Counted from the first letter of the stretch, positions 48,289-57,297 are shown. The stretch is 64,000 nt of DNA from Psychromonas sp. SP041 (GCF_000470315.2 NZ_CBRF02000007.1:62001-126000); one strand, 5' to 3'. The notes: generated by a model from the sequence alone, not told the origin. Made by a program: numbers and translations.

Positions 48289-49125
48289 ATGAACTCAAAA
48301 TATTTTGTATTAGGTGGTGATATTAAGAAATCACTGGCCGAAGGGTACCGATTCGATTTAAAAAAATTGTTATTAGATGCGCTTAAAGTAACCCGTAAAC
48401 ATTTTTTACCACTCCTTACCGCTTGTATTTTCATCATGCTCGTTTCCTTTGCTTTATTAAGTATCTTTATTGATGGCAGCACTTCTTTAAGTGACCCAAC
48501 AGTGATTGGTGCTTTCTTTATTTTTGCATTACTAATTGCACCACCACTAATGACAGGTTTAATCATGATGGGGGTTCATCACTCTGTTGGTTTAAAAACT
48601 AATTCATTCCACTTATTTAACTATTTCAAAATGTTGTTGAAATTATCGTTAGCCGCAATGATGGTTAACTTGATGACGAATGCTGCAAGTATGGCACTTG
48701 GGCAAGTCTTTGGCAGTGCAGGAGTTGTGTTGTCTATTATTGTTTTACTGTATTTGAAAATGTCTTTTTGTTTGGTTTACCCTTTAATTGCTGAAAAGAA
48801 AGTGTCTCCTGTTGTTGCCTTAAAACTGTCCTTTAAATTAGTACATAAAAATATCGGGCAATTTACACAATTACTTATTATTTTCTGCGTGTTATTCCTT
48901 GTTGGGATTTTAACCTCTGGTATTGGCTTATTATTTGTTATTCCATTTTGCATTAATGTCATCGGATTGGTTTACCGTGATATTTGTGGTGTTAGCGTTG
49001 CCGTTACTGAAGCCTCTGACTCAAACGATCATGACCAAGATAAAAACAATGACCATAAAAATGATACTAATAACTCAGATGATGATCATCATTCAGGTCC
49101 TAAAAGCGGTGGTTTTGAAGCCTAG
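48289..49125 (+). CDS. Polytopic membrane protein with acidic C-terminal tail
   Basis: This 278-residue protein has an N-terminal amphipathic segment (GYRFDLKKLLLDALKVTRKHF) and about six membrane helices between residues 40 and 235, then a hydrophilic tail of about 40 residues rich in Asp, Asn and His. The plan resembles YciC/BPSS1780-type uncharacterised inner-membrane proteins. No catalytic motif is visible. The His/Asp-rich tail could bind metal; that is inference. It precedes the DUF2987 gene by 58 bases. Confidence 0.65.
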   Translation: MNSKYFVLGGDIKKSLAEGYRFDLKKLLLDALKVTRKHFLPLLTACIFIMLVSFALLSIFIDGSTSLSDPTVIGAFFIFALLIAPPLMTGLIMMGVHHSVGLKTNSFHLFNYFKMLLKLSLAAMMVNLMTNAASMALGQVFGSAGVVLSIIVLLYLKMSFCLVYPLIAEKKVSPVVALKLSFKLVHKNIGQFTQLLIIFCVLFLVGILTSGIGLLFVIPFCINVIGLVYRDICGVSVAVTEASDSNDHDQDKNNDHKNDTNNSDDDHHSGPKSGGFEA

Positions 49126-49183
49126 TTTCAGTCATTTAGTCTTTTATTCATTAATAGTAAGTAAAAAAGTAAGGAATTAAGGC

Positions 49184-49849
49184 ATGCGCTTATTACTTGT
49201 CGTTTCGCTAATGTTGTTTTCTTCATTTAGCCAAGCATCGACTATCAAGCTAAATTATTCGGTTTTCTTTAGTTACATGAAAACCATGTATAAATTAGAT
49301 TACCCTTATGTGACGACGGCTTTTTACTTAATAGACAAGGGTGATCAAAGCTTATGTCATATTAATAACGCAGAGATCGTCGTTGAAAATGTTAATGAAC
49401 CCATTCTTTTCCAACCAGAAGGGCGCTTATTACCCTTTTATTCTGATCAACATCGTCAAGATGGCGCCGTTTTGGTGGTCGATCTCGATGATGGCAAAAC
49501 ACTTTCTAGCTGTAACTTACAAATAACAGTGATGGCAAAAGAACGTGAGCTTGCTAATTTAAATGAACAAAAGTTAGTCGCTATTGCTGAACAACTCGAA
49601 GGTGTATTAAAGAAAAATGCAGGCATGATTGGTAAATACTTTTTACCTGAGTTTGCAGGCGTTCGATTAACACCCACTTCGCCATTAACAGAATCACAGT
49701 TAAAGGCGCTAGGTAATCAAGTTAGTATGGCAAGTAACGGCGACCTTTTACTGAAAAAAAATGCTTTCATCATAATAAATAAAATAAATGAACTTAACCT
49801 TTTACTTAAACGTATAACCCCATGGATGGTAAATAATAACCCTAGTTAA
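49184..49849 (+). CDS. DUF2987-family exported protein
   Basis: This 221-residue protein has a signal peptide (MRLLLVVSLMLFSSFSQA, cleavage after QAS or QA). The mature part has two cysteines (near 58 and 107) that could form a disulfide, and an LKYSVF-like start (LNYSVFFSYMK) typical of DUF2987. Function unknown. It may be co-transcribed with the preceding membrane protein. Confidence 0.75.
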   Translation: MRLLLVVSLMLFSSFSQASTIKLNYSVFFSYMKTMYKLDYPYVTTAFYLIDKGDQSLCHINNAEIVVENVNEPILFQPEGRLLPFYSDQHRQDGAVLVVDLDDGKTLSSCNLQITVMAKERELANLNEQKLVAIAEQLEGVLKKNAGMIGKYFLPEFAGVRLTPTSPLTESQLKALGNQVSMASNGDLLLKKNAFIIINKINELNLLLKRITPWMVNNNPS

Positions 49850-49969
49850 ATTAAAGGTTTAATAGAGGTTATTAACGTCATACATTTTGATAGTATGACT
49901 ATATTGAAAGTAAAAAGTTATAGATAAAAGTTATTATAAGTTAAAAGCACAAGCACTTAGGAGTTACTC

Positions 49970-50674
49970 TTGAAATTTACAGGCAAAAAAGCGGTTTTAT
50001 TTGATTTAGACGGCACTTTAATTGATAGCGCACCAGACCTAGCATTAGCTATTAACCACATGTTAACGAGTATTGGTCGTGAAGAAATTTCACCGACTAT
50101 TATCCGTTCTTGGGTAGGAAATGGCGCGAGTATTTTAGTGCAAAGAGGCTTGTCTGGTCAGACTGAAATTGATAAAAATTTAGACCCTGAATTACTAGAA
50201 AAATCACTGGCTATTTTCCTTGATTTTTATGCTAAAAACTTATGTGTTGATACGGTTACTTATCCTCACGTTCGTGCATCACTTAAGATATTAAAAGCGA
50301 AAGGTTACCAATTAGCAATTGTGACCAATAAGCCGTACGACTTTATCCAGCCTATTCTTGATGGGTTAGATTTAAATGGATTGTTTGAGCTGTTAGTTGG
50401 TGGCGATACGTTAGAAAAACGCAAACCAGATCCACTACCATTGCATTATGCTTGTGAAAAGTTAGGTGTCACGGTTGCACAATGTGTCATGGTCGGTGAT
50501 TCTAAAAATGATGTACTTGCTGCGAATGCTGCGAATATGCAGAGTATCGGGTTAAGTTATGGCTATAACTACGGTGAAGATATCAACGAACATAATCCAG
50601 ATGTTAGTTTTGATGATTTTGCTGACATTATTGCGACGCTTTCTGATATCAATGAGTATGAACTAAGCGAGTAA
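49970..50674 (+). CDS. gph: Phosphoglycolate phosphatase
   Basis: This 234-residue HAD hydrolase has FDLDGTLIDSAPDL (11-24) with nucleophile Asp12 and acid/base Asp14, motif II TNK (near 119) and GDSKND (near 176). It dephosphorylates 2-phosphoglycolate formed in DNA repair. The start is a TTG at 49970 with TTAGGAG upstream; no ATG lies at the right distance. Confidence 0.92.
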   Translation: MKFTGKKAVLFDLDGTLIDSAPDLALAINHMLTSIGREEISPTIIRSWVGNGASILVQRGLSGQTEIDKNLDPELLEKSLAIFLDFYAKNLCVDTVTYPHVRASLKILKAKGYQLAIVTNKPYDFIQPILDGLDLNGLFELLVGGDTLEKRKPDPLPLHYACEKLGVTVAQCVMVGDSKNDVLAANAANMQSIGLSYGYNYGEDINEHNPDVSFDDFADIIATLSDINEYELSE

Positions 50675-50710
50675 TTACAGTCTTTTAACATAGATATAAA
50701 TGGTTTTATA

Positions 50711-52156
50711 ATGACTACGAATGAAATGTCAGATAAAAAAATTGCGATTATCGGTGGTGGTATAGCAGGTGCTTCCATTGCATTGTGTTTAAGTGAAATA
50801 GGCTTACAAGTCGACTTGTTTGAAAAGGGGACGAGTTTAGTTAACGGTCCACCTATTTGTCATCTACATGCTGGTGGGAATTTGTATCGTGAGATTCCTG
50901 ATAAGCAATGTATTACGTTATTAAAAGAGTCTATTGAAGCATTACGTCTCTATCCAGATTCAGTGGATTATCGACCAACAGTGGTTGCTATTCCTCAACA
51001 GGATGCCGGGCAACCATTAGATTTATTACCGCGTTTAACGTTATTGCAAAATGAATATCAAAAACTCATTGAACATGACATAAATAATCAAGTGTTAGGT
51101 GATCCAACTGACTATTATCGTTTATTTGAGCTAGAAGAGTTACAAGCGCTGGCTTTATTAGATGAGAAAAAAGTGCCTGAAACGGCTGAACAATGGATGA
51201 TTCCATTTGCCAAACATGTTGATTTATCACTGCTTAAATTTCCTGTGGTATTAGTCCAAGAATTTGGTTGGAATGTATTTCGCTTAGGAGCGACTGCAGC
51301 ACTTTCGTTAGAAAAAAATGAATTATGCCAAATACATTTAAATAATAAAGTGACTAAAATAGACCAAGATAAACAACAAAAATGGTCTGTCACCAGTGAA
51401 GAAAATGGCGTAATGAGTACACATGAGTTTGATTATTTGATCAATGCTGCTGGTTTTAAAACCGGTGAAATTGATGACTTAGCAGGTTTTTACCGCCAAC
51501 GATTAGTTGAGTTTAAAGCCGCTTATGTGACGCAATGGCAAGGTACAGAAGGATTGTGGCCTGAAGTTATCTTTCATGGCGTTCGTGGTACACCAGAAGG
51601 CATGGCGCAGTTTACGCCTTATGCAGATAACCTAGTGCAATTGCATGGCATGACAGATGAAATAACTTTGTTTGAAAATGGCTTAGTCGCCAATGCTGAA
51701 AATAGCTCACAACCGAAGTTAGCACCTGAATTGTTACGTAAAATTGATGTTGGTTGGTTGAATCAAGAAATAACCACGCGAGGTCAACGTGCCATTGCAC
51801 ATTTGTCTCGTTATATTCCGGCCTTTAAAGAAGCGACGGTGACGGGTAAACCATTATTTGGTGCTCAGCAGATCCCCGGTGAAGATGCTAATTTACGTGC
51901 AGCGGGTGTTTCTTTTGAAAACAATAACTACGCGCGTTGTGAAATAGTAAAAGCCTCTTCAGTATTAACCTGTGCTGATGCCTTGATGGAGAAGCTATTT
52001 GAAATTGGTTTTGTTGATAAGAGTGCCATTGGTGCTCGTTTATTTCCAATTACACACTCTATCAGCGACCAAGCAATTACTGAACGCTCTGAGCTTTACA
52101 CACAACAACGTGGCTACCCGATAGCATTAGCTTATCGTAATATTAAGCAGTCATAA
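50711..52156 (+). CDS. FAD-dependent oxidoreductase (DAO family)
   Basis: This 481-residue protein has the FAD-binding GGGIAGAS motif (15-22), followed by the acidic end of the second strand in VDLFEKG, and YLINAAGFKTGEIDD near 250. The substrate-binding half does not match an enzyme I can name. It lies 36 bases after gph on the same strand, and probably forms a two-gene operon with it. An in-frame ATG at codon 6 is an alternative start. Confidence 0.75.
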   Translation: MTTNEMSDKKIAIIGGGIAGASIALCLSEIGLQVDLFEKGTSLVNGPPICHLHAGGNLYREIPDKQCITLLKESIEALRLYPDSVDYRPTVVAIPQQDAGQPLDLLPRLTLLQNEYQKLIEHDINNQVLGDPTDYYRLFELEELQALALLDEKKVPETAEQWMIPFAKHVDLSLLKFPVVLVQEFGWNVFRLGATAALSLEKNELCQIHLNNKVTKIDQDKQQKWSVTSEENGVMSTHEFDYLINAAGFKTGEIDDLAGFYRQRLVEFKAAYVTQWQGTEGLWPEVIFHGVRGTPEGMAQFTPYADNLVQLHGMTDEITLFENGLVANAENSSQPKLAPELLRKIDVGWLNQEITTRGQRAIAHLSRYIPAFKEATVTGKPLFGAQQIPGEDANLRAAGVSFENNNYARCEIVKASSVLTCADALMEKLFEIGFVDKSAIGARLFPITHSISDQAITERSELYTQQRGYPIALAYRNIKQS

Positions 52157-52188
52157 AAAATTAAACCTTAAATGATGTAATCAAAAGC

Positions 52189-52222
52189 AAATCCTATGAC
52201 TCACAGGTCATAGGATTTTTTG
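52189..52222 (+). terminator. Terminator after the FAD oxidoreductase
   Basis: AAATCCTATGAC and GTCATAGGATTT form a perfect 12-bp stem with a 6-base loop and T run. Confidence 0.95.
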
Positions 52223-52330
52223 TTTCTCCATTCCTATCCTTGAATTATCCCTCTCTCGGCACCATTATTAACGCTCAACGCCTAATTTTTAGTTAATGAT
52301 ACGATCACCTCCTAACATATTGAGTATATT

Positions 52331-54145
52331 GTGAATAATACTTCTGCTGATGACGCCTATCTAGAAAACAAATCTAATCCAAAAGACAAGCTTAAAGCCT
52401 TCAATAGTTTATTACCTATATTCTCCTTTATAAAACCTTATAAATTAATGCTTTCTTTGGCTCTGCTTGCTTTATTAGTGACGGCCGCTATTAACTTGTC
52501 TTTGGGGCAAGCAGTTAAATCGGTTATCGACAATGGGTTTATTGCAGGCTCAGCGCAACAGTTACAAGCGACTATTTTAGGCTTGGTTTTTCTCGTCGGT
52601 TTATTAGCGGTGGGGACGTTTAGTCGCTTTTATTTAATGTCGTGGTTAGGTGAACGAGTGAGCGCTGATATTAGAAAGGCAGTATTTAATCGCATTGTCA
52701 CTTTGCATCCAAGTTATTTTGAAGAAAACAGAAGTGGCGAACTCATGTCACGCTTAACCACTGACACTGCGTTATTACAGTCTATTATCGGCTCTTCATT
52801 TTCAATGTCGTTACGCAGTTTTTTTCTGTTGATTGGTGGGTTGGTCATGTTATTTGTCACCAACTTAAAGCTGTCTTTAGTGGTGATCGTCGCCGTGCCT
52901 TTTATATTAATACCGATGCTCATTTACGGCCGAAAAGTCAGGGCGTTAGCTGAAACGTCACAGGGTGCCATTGCCGATATTGGCACCTATGCTGGCGAGA
53001 TCATTCAAAACATTAAAGTCGTGCAAAGTTATACGCATGAAGTCAGAGAGCAAATCGCTTTTGGTGAAGAAGTTGAGAAAGCTTTTGTAGTGGCAAAGCG
53101 CAGAGTAAAGCAACGTTCATTTTTGATTGCTATTGTCATTTTCCTCACTTTCGCGGCCATTAGCAGCATGTTGTGGATTGGTGGAATGGATGTGCTTTCA
53201 GGTAAAATGACCGGTGGTGAATTAGGCGCCTTTGTTTTTTACGCCATTATAGTGGCAACGTCGGTGGCCACCATCGCAGAGGTTTATGGAGAGCTTCAAC
53301 GAGCAGCTGGTTCAGCAACCCGTTTACTCGACTTATTAAAAGTAGAAAGTGATATAAAACAACCTAACCAACCGAGTGTGATGAAAGCACAATCCACATC
53401 GGCGATTACTTTTGAACAGGTCAATTTCTCCTACCCGTCACGACCAGATATTCCTGCGCTACAGGATATTAATTTAATGATCCCAGCGGGAAAAACCGTC
53501 GCGTTAGTGGGGCCTTCCGGTGCAGGGAAAACAACACTCTTTGAATTGTTACAACGGTTTTATGACCCGCAGCAAGGCCACATAAAGTTTAATGACACGG
53601 ATATTACCCAACTGGCATTAACTGATTTACGTGAAGCCATGGGTATGGTGCCACAACAACCGATTTTATTTAGCTCAGACGTTTGGCACAACATACGTTA
53701 CGGCAACCCACAGGCGACCGATGCGCAAGTCATCGACGTTGCAAAACGCGCGCATGCCGATCAGTTTATTCATCAATTACCGCAAGGTTACGCGAGTTTC
53801 TTAGGCGAGCAGGGCGTACGATTATCGGGAGGGCAAAAACAACGCATTGCCATTGCAAGAGCGATTTTAAAAGATCCAAATGTTTTATTATTAGATGAAG
53901 CAACCAGCGCGTTAGATGCTCAAAGTGAACACCATGTGCAATCTGCATTGAATGAGTTAATGCAAGATAGAACCACCTTGATTATTGCACATCGCTTATC
54001 CACCGTGATCGATGCAGACTTAATTGTGGTCATGGATAAAGGTAGAATCGTTGACACGGGTGATCATCATTCGTTATTAACCAGTTCACCATTATATAAA
54101 AAATTATGTGACTTACAGTTTGATAAAAACAATACGAGTCAATAA
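52331..54145 (+). CDS. ABC-type exporter, fused permease and ATPase (MsbA/multidrug type)
   Basis: This 604-residue half-transporter has six predicted membrane helices (about 40-330) and an ATPase domain with Walker A GPSGAGKT (394-401), signature LSGGQ (498-502) and Walker B LLLDEAT (519-525). It works as a homodimer in the inner membrane. It is not in an lpxK context, so it is probably an MsbA-like lipid or drug exporter rather than MsbA itself. The start is a GTG at 52331 without a strong ribosome-binding site. It converges on the small DUF5363 gene. Confidence 0.88.
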   Translation: MNNTSADDAYLENKSNPKDKLKAFNSLLPIFSFIKPYKLMLSLALLALLVTAAINLSLGQAVKSVIDNGFIAGSAQQLQATILGLVFLVGLLAVGTFSRFYLMSWLGERVSADIRKAVFNRIVTLHPSYFEENRSGELMSRLTTDTALLQSIIGSSFSMSLRSFFLLIGGLVMLFVTNLKLSLVVIVAVPFILIPMLIYGRKVRALAETSQGAIADIGTYAGEIIQNIKVVQSYTHEVREQIAFGEEVEKAFVVAKRRVKQRSFLIAIVIFLTFAAISSMLWIGGMDVLSGKMTGGELGAFVFYAIIVATSVATIAEVYGELQRAAGSATRLLDLLKVESDIKQPNQPSVMKAQSTSAITFEQVNFSYPSRPDIPALQDINLMIPAGKTVALVGPSGAGKTTLFELLQRFYDPQQGHIKFNDTDITQLALTDLREAMGMVPQQPILFSSDVWHNIRYGNPQATDAQVIDVAKRAHADQFIHQLPQGYASFLGEQGVRLSGGQKQRIAIARAILKDPNVLLLDEATSALDAQSEHHVQSALNELMQDRTTLIIAHRLSTVIDADLIVVMDKGRIVDTGDHHSLLTSSPLYKKLCDLQFDKNNTSQ

Positions 54146-54264
54146 TGGGGGTGATTGAAAGCTTTAACGAAAGCTTTAAATGAGAAAGTAAGACAGCATT
54201 ATTTATAAGGACTATTTGCAGAGGCTGCTCGCAATAATCACTAAGGTTATCTGCCTTTTACTCT

Positions 54265-54426
54265 CTATTTTTTATTATCGGTTGAGGTGTCTGATGCTTG
54301 TTCACCACGAAGTGCTTTTTGTGCTCGTTCATCAAGTGGGACACAGCAACGTTTATTTTCAGGCGTTAACCCCATTTCATCTAACCAATCGCAGTAGGTT
54401 TTCCATGCTTTTTTTATTATGTTCAT
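54265..54426 (-). CDS. DUF5363-family small protein
   Basis: A 53-residue minus-strand frame begins MNIIKKAWKTYCDWLDEMGL and continues TPENKRCCVP. This pattern (Trp/Tyr-rich start, EMGLTPExKRCCVP core) matches the DUF5363 family of small proteins in Vibrio-like bacteria, function unknown. ATCGAGG precedes the ATG. The C-terminal part is hydrophilic. It overlaps a longer plus-strand open frame that has no homology pattern; the minus-strand reading is preferred. Confidence 0.75.
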   Translation of the reverse strand: MNIIKKAWKTYCDWLDEMGLTPENKRCCVPLDERAQKALRGEQASDTSTDNKK

Positions 54427-54880
54427 AAAACCTCGATTTCTATTAATAATCTATCTACTCGCTGTGCATATAATACAGCGTTATTGCATTCGAAAAACCA
54501 ATAAATAGTGATTATATGCTGTGGAACATATTAGGTTAGTTTGTTGTGGCAGAATTATGTTGGTCGCTAGTTTGAGGTTTTTCTCCAGTAATTTGTTGCT
54601 ACGACTGTATTTCAACTTAATAAAAGCAAAAGATAAGATGTGGCCCCATTGGTATTTCTTAATGTAAGGGCTAAACCCTTAATCCAATAAATTCAGCATG
54701 TTTAACCTTTTAATACCATTTATGACTCAATTTAATCAATTAGTTAATAAAAACAAAATAATCTATTTAATCTCAATAAAATGTAGGCTACTGTCGTTTT
54801 TATTTAAATAAACAGACTGGAAATGAGAAATTCTGCAGCCTCGTTAGGCATTTTAGCATTCAATAATAGGAATTTTACGA
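54427..54880. other. Intergenic region before the HEPN gene
   Basis: About 230 bases of unassigned AT-rich sequence precede direct-repeat copy A (54659-54849). I see no gene in it. Confidence 0.5.
54659..54849. repeat. ~190-bp direct repeat, copy A (upstream of the HEPN gene)
   Basis: This 191-base segment is repeated at 55571-55760 in the same orientation, with an identical run of 38 bases in the middle (from CCATTTATGACTC). Both copies start with a small palindrome (AAGGGCTAAACCCTT here) and end with CAGCCTCGTTAGGC. A TTTATTTAAATAAA palindrome lies near the right end. Copy A ends 31 bases before the HEPN start codon. Confidence 0.9.
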
Positions 54881-55531
54881 ATGATAGACTTCTTCTCCAA
54901 TGGACTTGTTACTTACTGCCATTCTGTGAATCGAGAGTTGTCGAGGATTGAAAAATACAATAGCTTAATTGAAGACCTTTGGGTTAACAGCACGGTGGAT
55001 ATTGATGACAAGTATGCAAATGATTTAGCTTACTTAGAAGGTGATGAGAAAAATGATCTTGGCCAAACATATTACTCAGAATTAATTGAAGAAACTATCA
55101 TTCCATCGATAATACATAATCAGTCGATAGTTGTAACATTGTCTTCATTCGTCGAATACTCTTTATATGAATTGTGCATAAAATTGGATCCAGTATCAAA
55201 AACTGATTTTAAATTAGCTAGGAACAAATCCAAGGTTCAGCAGTGCATGGAATATCTGGATAAAGTATTAGGTGTTAGCGATTGTTCTAAATTAGTCGAT
55301 TGTTATCGAGTTCGTAACGAAATAGTCCATAATTCAGGTGTTTGTTCGGAAAAATACCATGTGAAACTTACAAAGTTTCCTAGAGAGCAAATAAAAGCAC
55401 TTGAAGGTGACCGAATAGACATTAAATCACTTTTCATTACGTGCTACTTAAAGGTAATTAAGGAATATTTTGAGAGCTTAGATTTAGGTATTAAGAGCTT
55501 TATTCGAGCATATAACCAAACAAATGCTTAA
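54881..55531 (+). CDS. HEPN-domain protein (putative RNase, RiboL-PSP/MAE_28990 type)
   Basis: This 216-residue, mostly alpha-helical protein carries Arg145-Asn146-x3-His150 in YRVRNEIVHNSG (142-153), the Rx4-6H signature of HEPN nucleases. Upstream segments (TLSSFVEYSLYELC, 86-99) resemble the dimer helix of HEPN proteins of the MAE_28990/RiboL-PSP group, found in toxin, defence and RNA-processing loci. Those are established family properties; RNA cleavage here is inference. AGGA precedes the ATG. The gene is bracketed by two direct repeats and has no recognisable partner antitoxin. Confidence 0.7.
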   Translation: MIDFFSNGLVTYCHSVNRELSRIEKYNSLIEDLWVNSTVDIDDKYANDLAYLEGDEKNDLGQTYYSELIEETIIPSIIHNQSIVVTLSSFVEYSLYELCIKLDPVSKTDFKLARNKSKVQQCMEYLDKVLGVSDCSKLVDCYRVRNEIVHNSGVCSEKYHVKLTKFPREQIKALEGDRIDIKSLFITCYLKVIKEYFESLDLGIKSFIRAYNQTNA

Positions 55532-55570
55532 TCGGGTAGCCAGAACAAAGTAGGAGAAACCCAAACATTA

Positions 55571-55760
55571 TTAACGCAAGGGCTAAGCCCTTAACTCAAT
55601 AAATCCCTCATATTTATTCCTCTAATCCCATTTATGACTCAATTTAATCAATTAGTTAATAAAAAAAATAATCTGTTTAATCTCAAGTAAATATAAACTA
55701 CTGTCATTTTTATTTAAAATAAACAGGCTGAAAATGAGAAATTCTACAGCCTCGTTAAGC
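55571..55760. repeat. ~190-bp direct repeat, copy B (downstream of the HEPN gene)
   Basis: Same-orientation partner of copy A. It starts with the palindrome AAGGGCTAAGCCCTT and ends CAGCCTCGTTAAGC. The middle of the copies is identical over 38 bases; the first 45 bases beyond the palindrome have diverged most. Confidence 0.9.
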
Positions 55761-55900
55761 CTTTGTGAAAGCTTTCTAATATTTCCACCAAATCATCAAA
55801 GAAACACTAAACAAAGACATTGATAATCTAAAATATATCAACTAAAGTGTCTGAATTTGTAATTGCTTGATTAAATAATGATGGTTGTTCGATTGAAGTT

Positions 55901-55925
55901 AAGTACTAAGTACTAAGTACTAAGT
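55901..55925. repeat. Heptanucleotide tandem repeat (AAGTACT, 3.6 copies)
   Basis: Three perfect copies plus AAGT lie 33 bases before the toxin-like gene's ATG at 55958, in the likely promoter or leader. Same unit length as the TTCAAAG tract at 691-730. Confidence 0.9.
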
Positions 55926-55957
55926 TATTGTTATATTTATCTTTAAAGGGATTGAAA

Positions 55958-56920
55958 ATGAGCGAAATAATTTTATGTAATCGCACCTTTAGTGCAAGTA
56001 CATTTAGAAATGAGTGTGGTATTGGGATTGAGCTAGCTTCATCTATTACGTGCCCTAATCCTGATATGATTATCGCTAATAAACCTTATTTATTAAAAAG
56101 TGGTAATTCATCTATTAGTACTACAACACTAGCAAAACTATCTAAGCCTGCAATTACAAAAAATCTTACGAGTTTATCCTTATCTTTTGGCGGGGATAAC
56201 CTTGTTGCACTTTCTGCTATTTCTTCTCAATTACAAGAATACAATGTCGGATTAATGGGGGCATCAACCAGTGTATACGCTAATAGGATGGGTGGTTTTG
56301 TTGGTTCAGTAAAAAATTATCAATCGGCTTTAATGGAATACCGCCAAGCAGCAACAGCAAAATTGCCATCTAAAATGGCTGCCAAACAAAAAGCAAAAAT
56401 GGCTTTTGATAAAATGCAGAGTAGCTTTAAACAAGAAGTTAAAGTGGTAACATCCCAAGTTAAGTCTAGTCGCGGTACTCCAATGACCAGCTTTAAGAGA
56501 GGTACTGATATTGCGAGAAGCAGTAGAAGTATTGCTAAATTAGACTTAGTTAACCCTGTTCAAGCCGACAATGTTGTTAAATTTGCTAAACACGCAAAAT
56601 TCTTAGGCAACGGTCTTGCTGTTATTGATTTTGGTAGCCGTGTAGGAAATATTAACAATAGCTATAAAGCAGGTGGAAATTGGGAACGAGAAATGTTCAT
56701 TGAATCGAGTAGTTTTGCTGCTAGTGCTGTAGCAGGATCTTTGGTGGTAGATGCAGGGTTAGCAATTTTGATTTTTGCAACACCAGTTGGTTGGATGGGA
56801 CTTGTTGTTGGTGGCTTAGCTGTTGCAGGTGCCGCTGCTATAACTTCTATTGCAGTTAACAGTGAGTTTAAAAGTAATAGTGGTGAGTGGTATGACTCTT
56901 TAATGACATTAGTGAATTAG
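55958..56920 (+). CDS. Putative membrane-active (pore-forming) secreted toxin
   Basis: I do not recognise this 320-residue protein by name. It has no signal peptide. Residues 1-140 are mixed; 125-200 are Lys/Ala-rich and helical. Near the C-terminus a pair of hydrophobic helices (about 255-300, FAASAVAGSLVVDAGLAIL and WMGLVVGGLAVAGAAAI) is rich in Gly and Ala with GxxxG spacing, like pore-forming bacteriocin and type VI effector domains. It is directly followed by a small membrane protein, the classic effector/immunity layout. I start at 55958, with AAAGGG upstream, rather than ten codons earlier. Confidence 0.6.
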   Translation: MSEIILCNRTFSASTFRNECGIGIELASSITCPNPDMIIANKPYLLKSGNSSISTTTLAKLSKPAITKNLTSLSLSFGGDNLVALSAISSQLQEYNVGLMGASTSVYANRMGGFVGSVKNYQSALMEYRQAATAKLPSKMAAKQKAKMAFDKMQSSFKQEVKVVTSQVKSSRGTPMTSFKRGTDIARSSRSIAKLDLVNPVQADNVVKFAKHAKFLGNGLAVIDFGSRVGNINNSYKAGGNWEREMFIESSSFAASAVAGSLVVDAGLAILIFATPVGWMGLVVGGLAVAGAAAITSIAVNSEFKSNSGEWYDSLMTLVN

Positions 56921-56922
56921 AT

Positions 56923-57297
56923 ATGAGTTTATTTTCACAATTATTAGCTGTTTCTGCGGTTGTTGGTTTTTTTGCGTTAATTTTTTATGTTATTTTTGGT
57001 CAAATCACAGTGCGAAAACTTAGAAAAAATGCAAAAACCAAAGACGCACTTGGAAGTGAGTTGGCAAGTGGGTGGGATATTTTAAATGTGGCTAAAGCAT
57101 TGGCTCTTCCGATCTCATGGAGTAAAAAATTTGAGAATAGCCCTTTATCTTTTATGTATGCTAATTCAAGTGTAGTACTTGAATACACCAATAAGCTGGA
57201 TCGCTTTTTAGGAATAGTATTTTTTTGGTTATGGCTAGTATCGGGTAGCATGATGATATTTCTGATACTTTTAAAGTACATAGGCGTTTTTTCATAA
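56923..57297 (+). CDS. Small two-helix membrane protein, candidate immunity protein
   Basis: This 124-residue protein has two hydrophobic segments (about 5-27 and 97-120) separated by a polar region. It starts two bases after the toxin-like gene and lacks its own ribosome-binding site, so its translation is coupled to that of the toxin. Immunity proteins against pore-forming colicins and type VI effectors are typically small inner-membrane proteins. The assignment rests on context and topology only. Confidence 0.55.
   Translation: MSLFSQLLAVSAVVGFFALIFYVIFGQITVRKLRKNAKTKDALGSELASGWDILNVAKALALPISWSKKFENSPLSFMYANSSVVLEYTNKLDRFLGIVFFWLWLVSGSMMIFLILLKYIGVFS

Larger units (their letters stand above)
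55532..55957. other. Intergenic region between the HEPN gene and the toxin-like gene
   Basis: It holds direct-repeat copy B (55571-55760) and a heptamer tandem repeat (55901-55925). I see no gene. Confidence 0.6.

Noticed and set aside
54216-54428. Plus-strand frame of 70 codons
   Set aside because: It is antisense to the DUF5363 gene and has no protein-family features.
54659-55760. Integron gene cassette with attC sites around the HEPN gene
   Set aside because: Both repeats end in GTTAGGC/GTTAAGC, which fits the GTTRRRY core, but the matching RYYYAAC core is imperfect or missing at the left ends, the repeats are longer (190 bases) than typical attC sites, and no overall attC-type fold or integrase is visible.
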